From Turicimonas muris (lineage in GTDB: Bacteria; Pseudomonadota; Gammaproteobacteria; Burkholderiales; Burkholderiaceae_F), in the NCBI RefSeq assembly GCF_002221595.1, contig NZ_NHMP01000013.1, forward strand, positions 1 to 35,266: 35,266 bases of DNA, in the 5' to 3' direction. The position numbers were made by a program, and so were the translations under genes. Below, one piece after another: positions 1 through 8,184 of this stretch. The notes under the pieces were generated by a model that was not told where the DNA came from, searched no databases, and saw nothing but the letters and a program-made list of their open reading frames with translations. Numbering within the stretch: position 1 is the first letter of the stretch; the number at the start of each line of letters is the position of its first letter.

Positions 1-123
1 AAACCCCTCTCTATACTATTACCATTATTTTACTACATATAACCAAAAAAAGTCAAGAGAGATTTTCCTTTTATTTTCAGATAGTAATTATGAAAATAAG
101 GGGGTTTCGGTATCAAACTCAGG

Positions 124-158
124 AAAAACCTTCCGGTGGTTCAAACTTTTCCGGAAGG
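124..158 (-). terminator. Rho-independent terminator of the CstA-family gene
   Basis: On the minus strand an 8-bp perfect stem (CCTTCCGG at 151-158 pairing with 129-136) with a 14-nt loop is followed by five T residues. It lies 26 bases past the stop codon of the permease gene. Confidence 0.8.
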
Positions 159-183
159 CTTTAATAATGAAAATGAAGTGTTC

Positions 184-2019
184 TTATTCTTGAACTATTT
201 CTTTAACTTCTACACCGTACTCATCTTTTACGACATTGTGATTTTTCAGAAGAGCAAACCACCTTCTGACCGTACCCCAAATGACGACTCCCATCAGAAC
301 CATCACAAAAGCGGAAAGGAATGCGAGCAGATTCTTACCGGCAGGCAAGTACTGGTACATAATCAGCCAAACGCCGGCCCACATTGTAATAATGGTCATT
401 AAAACTCCGGGAACTCCGGTCATCCATGCGTATTTCGCTTTGTTCATGCGAATGAGCATAGTTGTGCCTATCAGCAGCGTCACGGAGGCTAACAGCTGGT
501 TAGAAATACCGAACAGAGGCCAGATATTGGTGATATCGCCTGAGTAAACCAAATATCCCCATGCTCCTGTAAAGACGATAGATGTGGAAATCAGTCCCGG
601 AAGCCAATTCTTGTCCGCAAACTTTGGATAAACCTTGCCCATCATTTCCTGTAAGAAGAAGCGGCCTACACGAGTACCGGCGTCAACGGCAGAAAGAATA
701 AACACGGCTTCGAACATAATGGCAAAGTGGTACCAGTAAGCCATTAACTGTTCCATCCATGGAATCTTACTGAAGATGTAAGCCATACCGACAGCCAAGC
801 TGACGGAACCGCCCGGACGTGCCGCTAAGCTTTCTTGAACTTCGGCTTCTAAGCGCGGAAGATCATGTACTGCCATTCCCAAAGCCTGGAAATGCTCAGC
901 ACTGGAGTTAATCGCAAAGTAATCAGCAGGAACAAGAACGCAAGCAGCGACTAAAGCCATGATAGCTACAAAACCTTCCGTCAGCATAGCACCGTAGCCG
1001 ACAAACAGCACGTTCTTTTCATTGTCGAGCATCTTCGGTGTAGTACCTGTACCGATAGTGGCGTGGAAGCCGGATAAAGCTCCGCACGCAATAGTAATAA
1101 AGATAAACGGAATAACCGGACCGGGAACGATTGGACCGCCTCCGCCGATAAACTTAGTCAACGGCGGCATTTGGAAATGAGGAGCTACGAAAACAATACC
1201 GACAGCCAAGGCAACGATAGTTCCAACCTTCAAGAATGTAGAAAGATAATCTCTAGGCAGCAGAAGAAGCCAAACCGGAAGCACGGAAGCAAAGAAACCG
1301 TAAACCGGAATAACGATGGACATTGTCTTCTTATCCATATCCAACCAGCCGAAGTATTCCGGATGTTCGGCAACCCAGGGACCGGTGAGAATACATAAGA
1401 AAAGAAGAATGACGCCGATAACTGTTCCGATAGTGACTCGAAGCGGATGCTTGCTGTACTGCATATAGCCGCCCATCAAGATAGCAATTGGAATAGTGGC
1501 TGCTACCGTATAAGTTGACCATAAAGAGTTATACATTGCGTTAACGCAAGCAATTGATAAGCCGGCCAAGGTCAAAATCAAAATCGCTAATACAGCCCAG
1601 CTGGCAACGAAACCTGTGGTCTTATCGACTTCCTTGGAAGCGATATAAGCCAAAGACTTTCCTTTATGACGAACGGAGCAGAAAAGAACAACCATATCAT
1701 GGACACCGCCGGCAAGAACACAGCCGATAAGAATCCATAACAAGCCCGGCAAATAACCGAACTGAGCTGCCAATACAGGTCCTAAGAGAGGACCGGCGGC
1801 AGCAATAGCAGCGAAGTGATGTCCGAAAAGAACGAATTTATTAGTTTTTACATAGTCCTGACCGTCAGCATATTTTTCGGCAGGCGTTGCACGTTGACTG
1901 TCAACGACTAAAACTTTTTGCGCAATATAGAGCCCATAGAATCTATAGCCAATTGCAAATACGCATAAAGATACGAACAAAATCGTTACAGCATTAATTC
2001 CAGTTAGATAGTCCAGCAT
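184..2019 (-). CDS. cstA: CstA-family carbon starvation / peptide-pyruvate permease
   Basis: This is an inner-membrane transporter of the CstA family, whose characterised members import peptides or pyruvate during carbon limitation. The 611-residue product is almost entirely hydrophobic helices and carries the family's conserved N-terminal blocks: GHHFAAIAAAGPLLGPVLAA near residue 65, the GGVHDM segment near 105, and GFHATIGTGTTPKM near 320. E. coli CstA is about 700 residues, so this is the shorter form common in other bacteria. The ATG start is supported by GGGAGG a few bases upstream. The gene is alone: a terminator follows it and a 307-bp gap precedes it. Which substrate it takes (pyruvate or peptides) cannot be read from the sequence. 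Confidence 0.93.
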   Translation of the reverse strand: MLDYLTGINAVTILFVSLCVFAIGYRFYGLYIAQKVLVVDSQRATPAEKYADGQDYVKTNKFVLFGHHFAAIAAAGPLLGPVLAAQFGYLPGLLWILIGCVLAGGVHDMVVLFCSVRHKGKSLAYIASKEVDKTTGFVASWAVLAILILTLAGLSIACVNAMYNSLWSTYTVAATIPIAILMGGYMQYSKHPLRVTIGTVIGVILLFLCILTGPWVAEHPEYFGWLDMDKKTMSIVIPVYGFFASVLPVWLLLLPRDYLSTFLKVGTIVALAVGIVFVAPHFQMPPLTKFIGGGGPIVPGPVIPFIFITIACGALSGFHATIGTGTTPKMLDNEKNVLFVGYGAMLTEGFVAIMALVAACVLVPADYFAINSSAEHFQALGMAVHDLPRLEAEVQESLAARPGGSVSLAVGMAYIFSKIPWMEQLMAYWYHFAIMFEAVFILSAVDAGTRVGRFFLQEMMGKVYPKFADKNWLPGLISTSIVFTGAWGYLVYSGDITNIWPLFGISNQLLASVTLLIGTTMLIRMNKAKYAWMTGVPGVLMTIITMWAGVWLIMYQYLPAGKNLLAFLSAFVMVLMGVVIWGTVRRWFALLKNHNVVKDEYGVEVKEIVQE

Positions 2020-2326
2020 GGTCCTCCCTCATCTAAAAGTAACTGTTGTAAGAAAATGCAATAAACGACTCTAATTTTATGCAGGGATAACCCGTAAAGG
2101 TATATACGAACTCAATTTGAGATAGAAAAGCCTACTTTCTGACAAAAATAGTTTGATGAGAAAAAGAGGAGGTGAGAATGCAAATGTTTGAAGTTTAGTT
2201 AAGCTAGAGCTGAGAAAAGCTATCGGAACCGGATAGGCAGAAGAGAAAGAACGAACTTTGCCCGCAAATTAAATGAAGAGAATTTCTCAAATTTGCGGGC
2301 AATCGCTTGAATTAAAAACTGAATTT
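2020..2326. other. Intergenic region between cstA-like and slyD-like genes
   Basis: This 307-bp stretch has no credible coding sequence. It should contain the promoter of the downstream permease gene; I see AT-rich candidates around 2075-2085 (minus) but no convincing -35/-10 pair. The only clear structure is the long hairpin at 2258-2302, described separately. Confidence 0.5.
2258..2302 (-). terminator. Long perfect hairpin after the slyD-like gene, probable terminator
   Basis: A 13-bp perfect inverted repeat (TTGCCCGCAAATT at 2258-2270 and its complement at 2290-2302) encloses a 19-nt loop that can itself fold (GAGAA/TTCTC). It begins 24 bases after the stop of the isomerase gene. Neither side has a run of T residues, so it is not a textbook intrinsic terminator; it could instead protect the mRNA 3' end. 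Confidence 0.5.
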
Positions 2327-2869
2327 TTAGTGCGAAAGCTGATCTCTGGTTACTTCAGAGATTTCAAATAAATCGGAAGAAGCTGCCTGAGATTCGATGT
2401 TTTCGATTTCTTCTTTAGTAGGCTTATTAATCTCAAGAATTTCGATATCTATGGTAAGAGCTTCTCCGGCGAGCGGATGGTTACCGTCAAGAATGGTTTC
2501 TCCGGAGCTAGCCGGTCCAAGAACTGTATAAATATTCTCGTCAGTCGGATCCAACACTGTGCCCGCAACCTTCATGCCTTCTTCGATATGGTCTCCCAAT
2601 AAGGCATTTGGAACAGCCATAATCAAGGCTGGATCGGACTCTCCGAAAGCGTCTTCAGGTTCAAGCTTAAGATGGATTTTATCACCGACCTTTTTTCCCA
2701 CTAAAGCTTTTTCTATGGCAGGAAGCGTGTCGTTGTGGCCAATGAGGATAAAACTTCCATCATCGTCTGTTTCCTCTTCAAAATCTTTACCAGCGGTCGT
2801 GACTTTCATCTTTACTTTCACAACGCTGTCGACCGTTACTACTGTCTCGTCATTTGTATTCTTCGCCAT
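2327..2869 (-). CDS. FKBP-type peptidyl-prolyl cis-trans isomerase, SlyD-like
   Basis: A predicted cytosolic prolyl isomerase/chaperone. The split FKBP fold is visible: a first FKBP part (about residues 12-75, with ALVGKKVGDK and EDAFGE), an inserted chaperone flap (about 76-125), and the returning FKBP strand with the SlyD hallmark DGNHPLAGEAL at 128-138. Unlike E. coli SlyD it has no histidine/cysteine-rich C-terminal tail, so nickel handling is not expected. Instead it has about 30 extra acidic/polar C-terminal residues. The gene is a single unit, with the bamC terminator upstream on the same strand and a hairpin downstream. No strong ribosome site is seen; GAGAG lies about 8 bases before the ATG. 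Confidence 0.9.
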   Translation of the reverse strand: MAKNTNDETVVTVDSVVKVKMKVTTAGKDFEEETDDDGSFILIGHNDTLPAIEKALVGKKVGDKIHLKLEPEDAFGESDPALIMAVPNALLGDHIEEGMKVAGTVLDPTDENIYTVLGPASSGETILDGNHPLAGEALTIDIEILEINKPTKEEIENIESQAASSDLFEISEVTRDQLSH

Positions 2870-2948
2870 GTTGTTTCTCTCATTATCGATTTCGTCATAT
2901 TACTCATCGTTTTTCAGTCTCGACGTTAGAAATACCATCAATGGGCGT

Positions 2949-2983
2949 AAAAAAACAGGACTGATAGGAAATCGAAGTCCTGT
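2949..2983 (-). terminator. Rho-independent terminator after bamC
   Basis: On the minus strand an 8-bp perfect stem (ACAGGACT / AGTCCTGT, 2976-2983 with 2955-2962) and 13-nt loop are followed by an unbroken T tract. It sits 20 bases past the bamC stop and closes the dapA-bamC transcript. Confidence 0.88.
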
Positions 2984-3002
2984 CTTTCAGCTTCAAAAAT
3001 TG

Positions 3003-4178
3003 TTATCTAACTTGTTCTTGAAGGAGATTAAGAATTCTTGAAGAAGTGCTTAACGGATCTGTTCTTTCGCTTTCCGGGGCGGCGGTAACGCGAGTCTTGC
3101 CGTCTCCATTGTTCTCTAAGACAACCTTATAAATCGGTGCTTCCACAGCTTTTTCTTTTCCGAACCAGCGTGTAAACAAGCCTTCGTCACTATGCTTCTT
3201 AGCTTCGTATTCTGGATCCAAGTAACGAATGAAATATGTGCCGGCGGCTCTGTCGCGATCCTCGATATTAAAGCCGACACGATCTAAACCGACACCTACT
3301 CTTCTCCAAGCTCTGTCAAACGGCTCGTCAATAACCAAAGCTTCCGTTTTGCCGTCCGAACCTTTGATTTCCTTGCTCATATATTCTGGGGCTGCGACAG
3401 GTTTAAGAGCGGAAGTGTCAACTTCGTCTCTTGTCTTCTGCTTCGGATTGAATTCGTTTTCCAAACGCAAGGAAAGTCTAGTCAGCATTTCTGCTTCCAG
3501 CTCCTTGTCGGGAGCCCCCGGCTGCCACGCCGTCTGCCCATCTCTACCGTTTTGGTAGACTTCAATCATGCGGCGGTTGGTAATATAAATATCTGTTCCG
3601 CCCTGAGCATTTCTTTCCAAACGGGTGCGGTATCTGTCTCTTTCCCCGGTGGAATAAACAGAATCAAGAATCTTTCCTAAAGTGGCTCTGATAATATCCT
3701 GGGGCAAATTAGCTTTATTCTCTGCCCAATTAGTCTCCATAATACCGGCGCGAGGATCTTCTCTTTCGACTTGAAGTCCCACAGAAGGCCAGAAGTCAAG
3801 AACAGCGTTCCACAAAGCATCAGGTGCCATGTTGACCTGAATGTAGCGATCGGAACCATCCTTCACAATCTTGGCAACAACTGTAGAAGGCAAAACTGGA
3901 GCAACTCCCACTTCAGTCTGTGCACCGCTGGAGGCACGGCGTGCTTCTTCTATTTCAGAAATCTGAGTAGCGGTCACCACCTGAGTCTTTCCCGGCACGA
4001 CAAATCGATCATCGGAAGGCAGCTGAGATAAGTCAGGAGGCACTTCCAAAGGTGCTCTGGTACTTGTAGTTTCGTATTGAATTTTTTCATTGGTAAAGGT
4101 TGATCCTAGATAAGAACAGCCGCTTAAAGAAGCCGCCAAAACCATTACCAATGTTGTGCGTACGGGAAACTGACCCAT
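3003..4178 (-). CDS. bamC: Outer membrane assembly lipoprotein BamC (NlpB)
   Basis: BamC is a lipoprotein of the BAM complex, which inserts beta-barrel proteins into the outer membrane. The signal peptide ends in the lipobox LSGC at residues 18-21 with Ser at +2, consistent with outer-membrane sorting. After it comes the conserved unstructured segment that clamps BamD in E. coli (TRAPLEVPPDLSQLP, residues about 40-55), then two helix-grip domains (about 100-215 and 260-390). The ATG start has GGAG about 8 bases upstream. The gene follows dapA on the same strand after 94 bp, the same order as E. coli dapA-bamC, and ends at a strong terminator. At 391 residues it is slightly longer than the E. 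coli protein (344). Confidence 0.93.
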   Translation of the reverse strand: MGQFPVRTTLVMVLAASLSGCSYLGSTFTNEKIQYETTSTRAPLEVPPDLSQLPSDDRFVVPGKTQVVTATQISEIEEARRASSGAQTEVGVAPVLPSTVVAKIVKDGSDRYIQVNMAPDALWNAVLDFWPSVGLQVEREDPRAGIMETNWAENKANLPQDIIRATLGKILDSVYSTGERDRYRTRLERNAQGGTDIYITNRRMIEVYQNGRDGQTAWQPGAPDKELEAEMLTRLSLRLENEFNPKQKTRDEVDTSALKPVAAPEYMSKEIKGSDGKTEALVIDEPFDRAWRRVGVGLDRVGFNIEDRDRAAGTYFIRYLDPEYEAKKHSDEGLFTRWFGKEKAVEAPIYKVVLENNGDGKTRVTAAPESERTDPLSTSSRILNLLQEQVR

Positions 4179-4227
4179 TTATAAAACTCCAAAAACCCTG
4201 GGAAGGGCTTAGTTTACATTACTAACA

Positions 4228-4256
4228 GACAGTATGAAATTCTATCTCATACTGTC
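4228..4256 (-). other. 10-bp hairpin between dapA and bamC
   Basis: GACAGTATGA (4228-4237) and its perfect complement (4247-4256) enclose a 9-nt loop just after the dapA stop. On the transcribed strand no T run follows, so it looks like an mRNA processing or stabilising element that sets the dapA:bamC ratio rather than a full terminator. This role is inferred from position only. Confidence 0.5.
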
Positions 4257-4272
4257 ATGTTTTTAATACTTG

Positions 4273-5154
4273 TTAAATGCATCCGCCGATCTGCAGGGCA
4301 AGCTCAACCTGTTCCCGCTTAGACGGAGCCAATGGGACCAGCGGAAGTCTAATTCCTCCGGGAATCAAGCCCATTCTCTGGAGAGCCCATTTAGGAGCAA
4401 CCGGGTTAGGTTCACAAAAGAGCTGCTTGTGAAGCGGCATCAATCTGTCGTTGATTGCGCGAGCACCCATGACATCATTAGCAAGGGCTTTTTCACACAT
4501 TTGAGCCATCAAAGACGGAGCAACGTTAGCTGTCACGGAGATGACACCTTGGCCACCCATCAACATCAATGCCAAAGCAGAGTCATCGTTACCGCTGTAA
4601 ATAGCAAATTCTCTGTCTTTAGGCAGACGGCTCATCAAATCTGCGGCTCGGGCCAAATCTCCTGTTGCATCTTTCAAACCAACGATACCGGGAATTTGGA
4701 CAAGACGCAGAACAGTCTCATTCTTCAAGTCAGCAACTGTTCTTCCCGGTACGTTATACAAAATCATCGGGAGGTCAACGGTTTCGGCAATTTTCTTAAA
4801 ATGCTGATAGAGTCCTTCCTGAGTCGGCTTATTGTAATAAGGAGTGACCTGGAGACTGGCCACGGCACCGACCGAGCGCGCATACTCGGTAAGAATAATG
4901 GCTTCTCTTGTTGAGTTGGAACCGGTTCCCGCAATCACAGGAATTCTTCCGGCAGCTGCTTCTACGGCTACTCTAATAAGCTCATTGTGCTCGTCAAAAT
5001 CTACCGTTGGGCTTTCGCCGGTGGTTCCGACTGCAACGATGGCATCGGTACCAGCGGCAATATGCATTTCAATAAGATTCTTATAGGAATCATAATCAAT
5101 GGTTCCGTCTTCAAACATTGGTGTGACTAACGCCACAATACTGCCAGTAATCAT
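4273..5154 (-). CDS. dapA: 4-hydroxy-tetrahydrodipicolinate synthase
   Basis: DapA condenses pyruvate with aspartate semialdehyde, the first committed step to diaminopimelate and lysine, in the cytosol. At 293 residues it is the usual length, and the active-site residues fall at the E. coli numbers: Thr44-Thr45 (GTTGES), Tyr107 (TPYYNKP), Tyr133 and Arg138 (LYNVPGRT), and the Schiff-base Lys161 (GLKDATGD). The ATG start is supported by GGAG 11 bases upstream. It lies 66 bp after a SAM methyltransferase gene and 94 bp before bamC on the same strand. Confidence 0.97.
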   Translation of the reverse strand: MITGSIVALVTPMFEDGTIDYDSYKNLIEMHIAAGTDAIVAVGTTGESPTVDFDEHNELIRVAVEAAAGRIPVIAGTGSNSTREAIILTEYARSVGAVASLQVTPYYNKPTQEGLYQHFKKIAETVDLPMILYNVPGRTVADLKNETVLRLVQIPGIVGLKDATGDLARAADLMSRLPKDREFAIYSGNDDSALALMLMGGQGVISVTANVAPSLMAQMCEKALANDVMGARAINDRLMPLHKQLFCEPNPVAPKWALQRMGLIPGGIRLPLVPLAPSKREQVELALQIGGCI

Positions 5155-5220
5155 TACTACATCTCCATTGCCAAATGAGGTTAGCTATTAGGTAGATTTT
5201 AGCGAACGAAGTATACAGAA

Positions 5221-5835
5221 TTAGATTTTTAAAAGATTTTCGTAGTCGTACAAGGCAACAGGCAGATTTTTCCCGTCTATCGGTTTCTTGCATAGAATCT
5301 TCTGGAAGCAGTCCCCTTTCTCAGAGAGCGTTTCTTCGTATGCCAAAACCGCCATGGTATTGCGATAAGTATCCACAAGTTCCAGAGGATTCAAAATGAA
5401 ATCGCAGTTCTTTGCCCGATTTCCGTCAAAACCTAGATAAGGCATCATGAAAGTTTCGTAAAGCAAATATCCGCCCGGAACCAAAGAGCTCGGCAAGAAA
5501 CTTAAAATCGGACGATAAAGATAAAAATTAACCAGAATCACGTCAAAAGCTTCTGGCTCGAAAGCCCAAGTGCCGTTTTCAAGGTCAACCTGCTTGAAGG
5601 TGACACCCGGAAGATCAGCAACGTAAGGTCTGACTCTTTCGTCCCAATCAACCGCCGTTACTTCGTAACCCATCTTAGAAAGGTATTTTGTATTTCTTCC
5701 GCAGCCGCAAGCCAAATCCAAGACCTTTGCATTTTTAGGAAACAGTCTGGAAAATCTTTCCAGCCATTTTGAAGGCTGCCCTTTCAATCCTTTTAAAGAG
5801 TGAGCAGCAGGTCCGTTTTTAATCTCACAACTCAT
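5221..5835 (-). CDS. Class I SAM-dependent methyltransferase (TehB/methyltransf_25-like)
   Basis: A small cytosolic methyltransferase of unknown substrate. The SAM-binding motif I (VLDLACGCGRN, residues 38-48) and the acidic end of strand 2 (AVDWDE, 61-66) are clear, followed by a DVILVNFYLYRP motif-IV region. The reading frame stays open upstream to 6090, but that part overlaps the protease gene. The ATG at 5835 is chosen because GGAGG sits 6 bases upstream and it begins 14 bp after the protease stop. Length from this start is 204 residues. From memory of related betaproteobacterial genomes, trpS is often found at this place in the cluster; here this gene occupies it. Confidence 0.85.
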   Translation of the reverse strand: MSCEIKNGPAAHSLKGLKGQPSKWLERFSRLFPKNAKVLDLACGCGRNTKYLSKMGYEVTAVDWDERVRPYVADLPGVTFKQVDLENGTWAFEPEAFDVILVNFYLYRPILSFLPSSLVPGGYLLYETFMMPYLGFDGNRAKNCDFILNPLELVDTYRNTMAVLAYEETLSEKGDCFQKILCKKPIDGKNLPVALYDYENLLKI

Positions 5836-5849
5836 AGTTCCTCCATTTC

Positions 5850-6503
5850 CTATAGGAATGCTTTGACGATGGAAAGGCCAAAATGCATAAAGGGCTTCAT
5901 GACGATGGAAAGCATGCCGGTCAAAATCAAAGCAAACAAAATGTACATCCCGTAGGGCTCGATGCGGGAGTATTTGTAAGCCAAACCAGGAGGCAGCAAT
6001 CCTGTCAAGATTCTTCCGCCGTCCAATGGAAGAATCGGAATTAAATTCAATGCCATCAACATGATATTGACGTTGATACCGGCAAGACAAACTTCATAGA
6101 AGTAATTCTCAGTCAGACCTACAGAGTAAATAACCTTAAGAAGGATGGCCCAAATAATGGCCTGTAGAAGATTGGCTCCGGGCCCGGCAGCTGCCACCCA
6201 AATCATTGCCTGTTTGGGATTGCGCAGGTTTCTGAAATTGACGGGAACAGGCTTTGCCCAACCAAAAACAATCCCCCCTAATCCGCTGACCGCACTTCCA
6301 AGAAGCATTACCGCAGGAACCAAAATCGTTCCAACCGGATCAATGTGTTTCATCGGATTAAGAGTCACGCGGCCAAGCATCCATGCTGTTTGGTCGCCAA
6401 AATAACGTGCCACATAACCGTGGGCTGCTTCATGAATAGTAATTGCCAAAATCAAAGGGATGGCATATACAGTAATTGTTTGAATAATTGAATTGATGTC
6501 CAT
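5850..6503 (-). CDS. Site-2 protease family (M50) membrane metalloprotease
   Basis: A polytopic inner-membrane zinc protease of the small M50B group (YwhC/Rip-like minimal form). The HEAAH zinc motif is at residues 24-28 inside the first helix and the second motif, LPLDGGRI, is at 158-165 where Asp161 is the third ligand. The product is 217 residues with about six hydrophobic helices and no PDZ domain, so it is probably not RseP, which is about 450 residues with PDZ domains. It sits between yciO (49 bp upstream) and the methyltransferase (14 bp downstream) on one strand. Its natural substrate is unknown. Confidence 0.92.
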   Translation of the reverse strand: MDINSIIQTITVYAIPLILAITIHEAAHGYVARYFGDQTAWMLGRVTLNPMKHIDPVGTILVPAVMLLGSAVSGLGGIVFGWAKPVPVNFRNLRNPKQAMIWVAAAGPGANLLQAIIWAILLKVIYSVGLTENYFYEVCLAGINVNIMLMALNLIPILPLDGGRILTGLLPPGLAYKYSRIEPYGMYILFALILTGMLSIVMKPFMHFGLSIVKAFL

Positions 6504-6552
6504 AAAGCAGAAGTTTATTTAATTTTAATTTTTCTAAGTGTTCAAAGTTGTA

Positions 6553-7176
6553 TCAAAAGCCGATGGCCTTGCAATTCCCTAGCCCTTTTCTAAGAACTTC
6601 AGGTTCGTCTCCGGAGAGGTCTACTACTGTGGTATCACCCTTGGCAACAGTACCATCATCCAGAACGAAGGCCAATTGATCCCCGATAGCATCTTGAATT
6701 TCCCATGCTTCGGACAAAGGATCCTCTTGCCCAGGCATAATCATGGTAGTACCGACTAAGGGTTCGCCAATTTTTTCCAGTAAAGCTTTCAAAGCTTTGT
6801 TTTGCGGGACTCTAATACCGATAGTTTTCTTAGAGGGATGCGAAAGTCTACGGGGAACCTCACGAGTGGCTTCCAAAATAAATGTGTACGGTCCGGGGGT
6901 AACACTTTTAGCCATTCGGTAACCAGTATTATTAACTCGAGCGAGCTGGCTCATTTGGCTCAAAGAGTCACAAAGCAAAGTTAAATGCTTCTTTTCTCCT
7001 AGCTGACGGATGAGACGGATTTTGTCCAGTCCTTCTTTGTCGTCCATTCTGCACACCAGAGAAAAACCTGTGTCAGTCGGCACAACCGCCACTGCCCCTT
7101 TTGTCAGCAACTGAGCCGCCTGTTCTATTCTATGAGGTTGGGGAGAGTCAGGCATGACATTTAATATGTAACCCAT
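6553..7176 (-). CDS. yciO: YciO, Sua5/YrdC-family protein
   Basis: A member of the YrdC fold family related to L-threonylcarbamoyladenylate synthase, which supplies the activated group for tRNA t6A. It resembles E. coli YciO over its full 207 residues: an N-terminal PTDTGFSL nucleotide-binding segment, VTPGPYTFIL near 95, KKTIGIRVP near 120, and a C-terminal VVDLSGDEPEVLRKG. YciO has only weak or uncertain t6A activity in other species, so a true TsaC may lie elsewhere. AGGA about 11 bases upstream supports the first ATG. It follows the PHP phosphoesterase after 17 bp, the same pairing as E. coli yciV-yciO. Confidence 0.9.
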   Translation of the reverse strand: MGYILNVMPDSPQPHRIEQAAQLLTKGAVAVVPTDTGFSLVCRMDDKEGLDKIRLIRQLGEKKHLTLLCDSLSQMSQLARVNNTGYRMAKSVTPGPYTFILEATREVPRRLSHPSKKTIGIRVPQNKALKALLEKIGEPLVGTTMIMPGQEDPLSEAWEIQDAIGDQLAFVLDDGTVAKGDTTVVDLSGDEPEVLRKGLGNCKAIGF

Positions 7177-7193
7177 TTATTTTTATCCTTTTT

Positions 7194-8048
7194 TCAAAAA
7201 AGCGACCAGACCGGAGTTAAGTCAGAAGGTATCTCTCCTTGCTTTCCGATTGGACATCTTGTATCTAATCTATGGAAATCGCTGCCCGTTGAAGCAATAA
7301 AAGCTTGCTCTCTGGCAATTTGGCAGATCATTGTATTATCTTTTGAAGAATGACTTCCCGTCGTCACTTCAATGACCTCACCTCCGGCATTCCTGAATTC
7401 ATCCAGCAGTGCCTGAAGTTTCCAACCTTTTAAGCCATAGCGGCCTGGATGTGCCAATACCGGAATTCCTCGTGCCCTCTTGATTAGATGAACAGCTTGT
7501 GAAATAGTAGGAGCTTTAAGAGAAACGAAACCAGGTCTTCCCGAACCAATGAACTTTTCAAACGCGCTGTCAATAGAGGAGGCCGCCTTCGTATCCACCA
7601 GCCATTTTGCGAAATGAATTCTTGAGACCAAGTTAGGGTTAGTGACAAATTTCATCGCGCCTTCCAAAGCTCCGGGATAGCCCATTTCTTTCAGCTTTTT
7701 AGAAATTTCCTCCGCACGTTCTATGCGATTTACCTTTGTTTCCTGCAAAGCTTTTATTAACTCAGGACAAGAAGTATCGATATTTAAGCCAACAATATGG
7801 ATCTCTTTGTTAGCATAGCCAGTGGAGATTTCCACTCCCGACACAAAAGCGATACCTTTTTGTTCACAAGCTTTCCGCATCCTTTCATTGCCGGCAATTT
7901 CATCATGATCTGTCAGCGAAACTAAATTTACGCCATTTTCCGAAGCCATTTCGGCTAATTGCTCAGGAGTGTAATTACCGTCTGAAAAAATGGAATGCAT
8001 ATGCAAATCGGGGATAACCGAACTTTTTTCTATACTTCTTAAATCCAT
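7194..8048 (-). CDS. rnm: PHP-domain 3',5'-nucleoside bisphosphate phosphatase / RNase AM
   Basis: A cytosolic PHP-family phosphoesterase similar to E. coli YciV/TrpH, now known as RNase AM, which removes 5' nucleotides from short RNAs, matures rRNA 5' ends and hydrolyses pAp-like bisphosphates. The metal-binding PHP motifs are present: DLHMHS at 14-19, SLTDHD at 44-49, VLAHPGRYG near 198, and STGSDFH near the C-terminus. At 284 residues it is the normal length. It is the first gene of the minus-strand block down to bamC, and is divergent from hslO across 136 bp. No clear ribosome-binding site precedes the ATG. Confidence 0.88.
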   Translation of the reverse strand: MDLRSIEKSSVIPDLHMHSIFSDGNYTPEQLAEMASENGVNLVSLTDHDEIAGNERMRKACEQKGIAFVSGVEISTGYANKEIHIVGLNIDTSCPELIKALQETKVNRIERAEEISKKLKEMGYPGALEGAMKFVTNPNLVSRIHFAKWLVDTKAASSIDSAFEKFIGSGRPGFVSLKAPTISQAVHLIKRARGIPVLAHPGRYGLKGWKLQALLDEFRNAGGEVIEVTTGSHSSKDNTMICQIAREQAFIASTGSDFHRLDTRCPIGKQGEIPSDLTPVWSLF

Positions 8049-8184
8049 AATGATTCGAACGGAAGTTCTATAAGACAGACTATCACTTTAAAACAAATCA
8101 TTAATCAGATGACCAAACTGAACTAGTCTTTACTTATGAAGCCAAATAATTTCTTAGAATTTGAGAAACTTTAAGGAGACCTGA

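Noticed and set aside
1-122. Imperfect inverted repeat CCTTTTATTTTCA / TGAAAATAAGG at 67-101
   Set aside because: It has a 2-base bulge, AT-rich arms and no T run; a clear terminator for the permease gene already lies at 124-158.
5836-6090. N-terminal extension of the methyltransferase
   Set aside because: The extension lies entirely inside or against the M50 protease gene in another frame; the ATG at 5835 has a strong ribosome site and leaves a normal-length protein.
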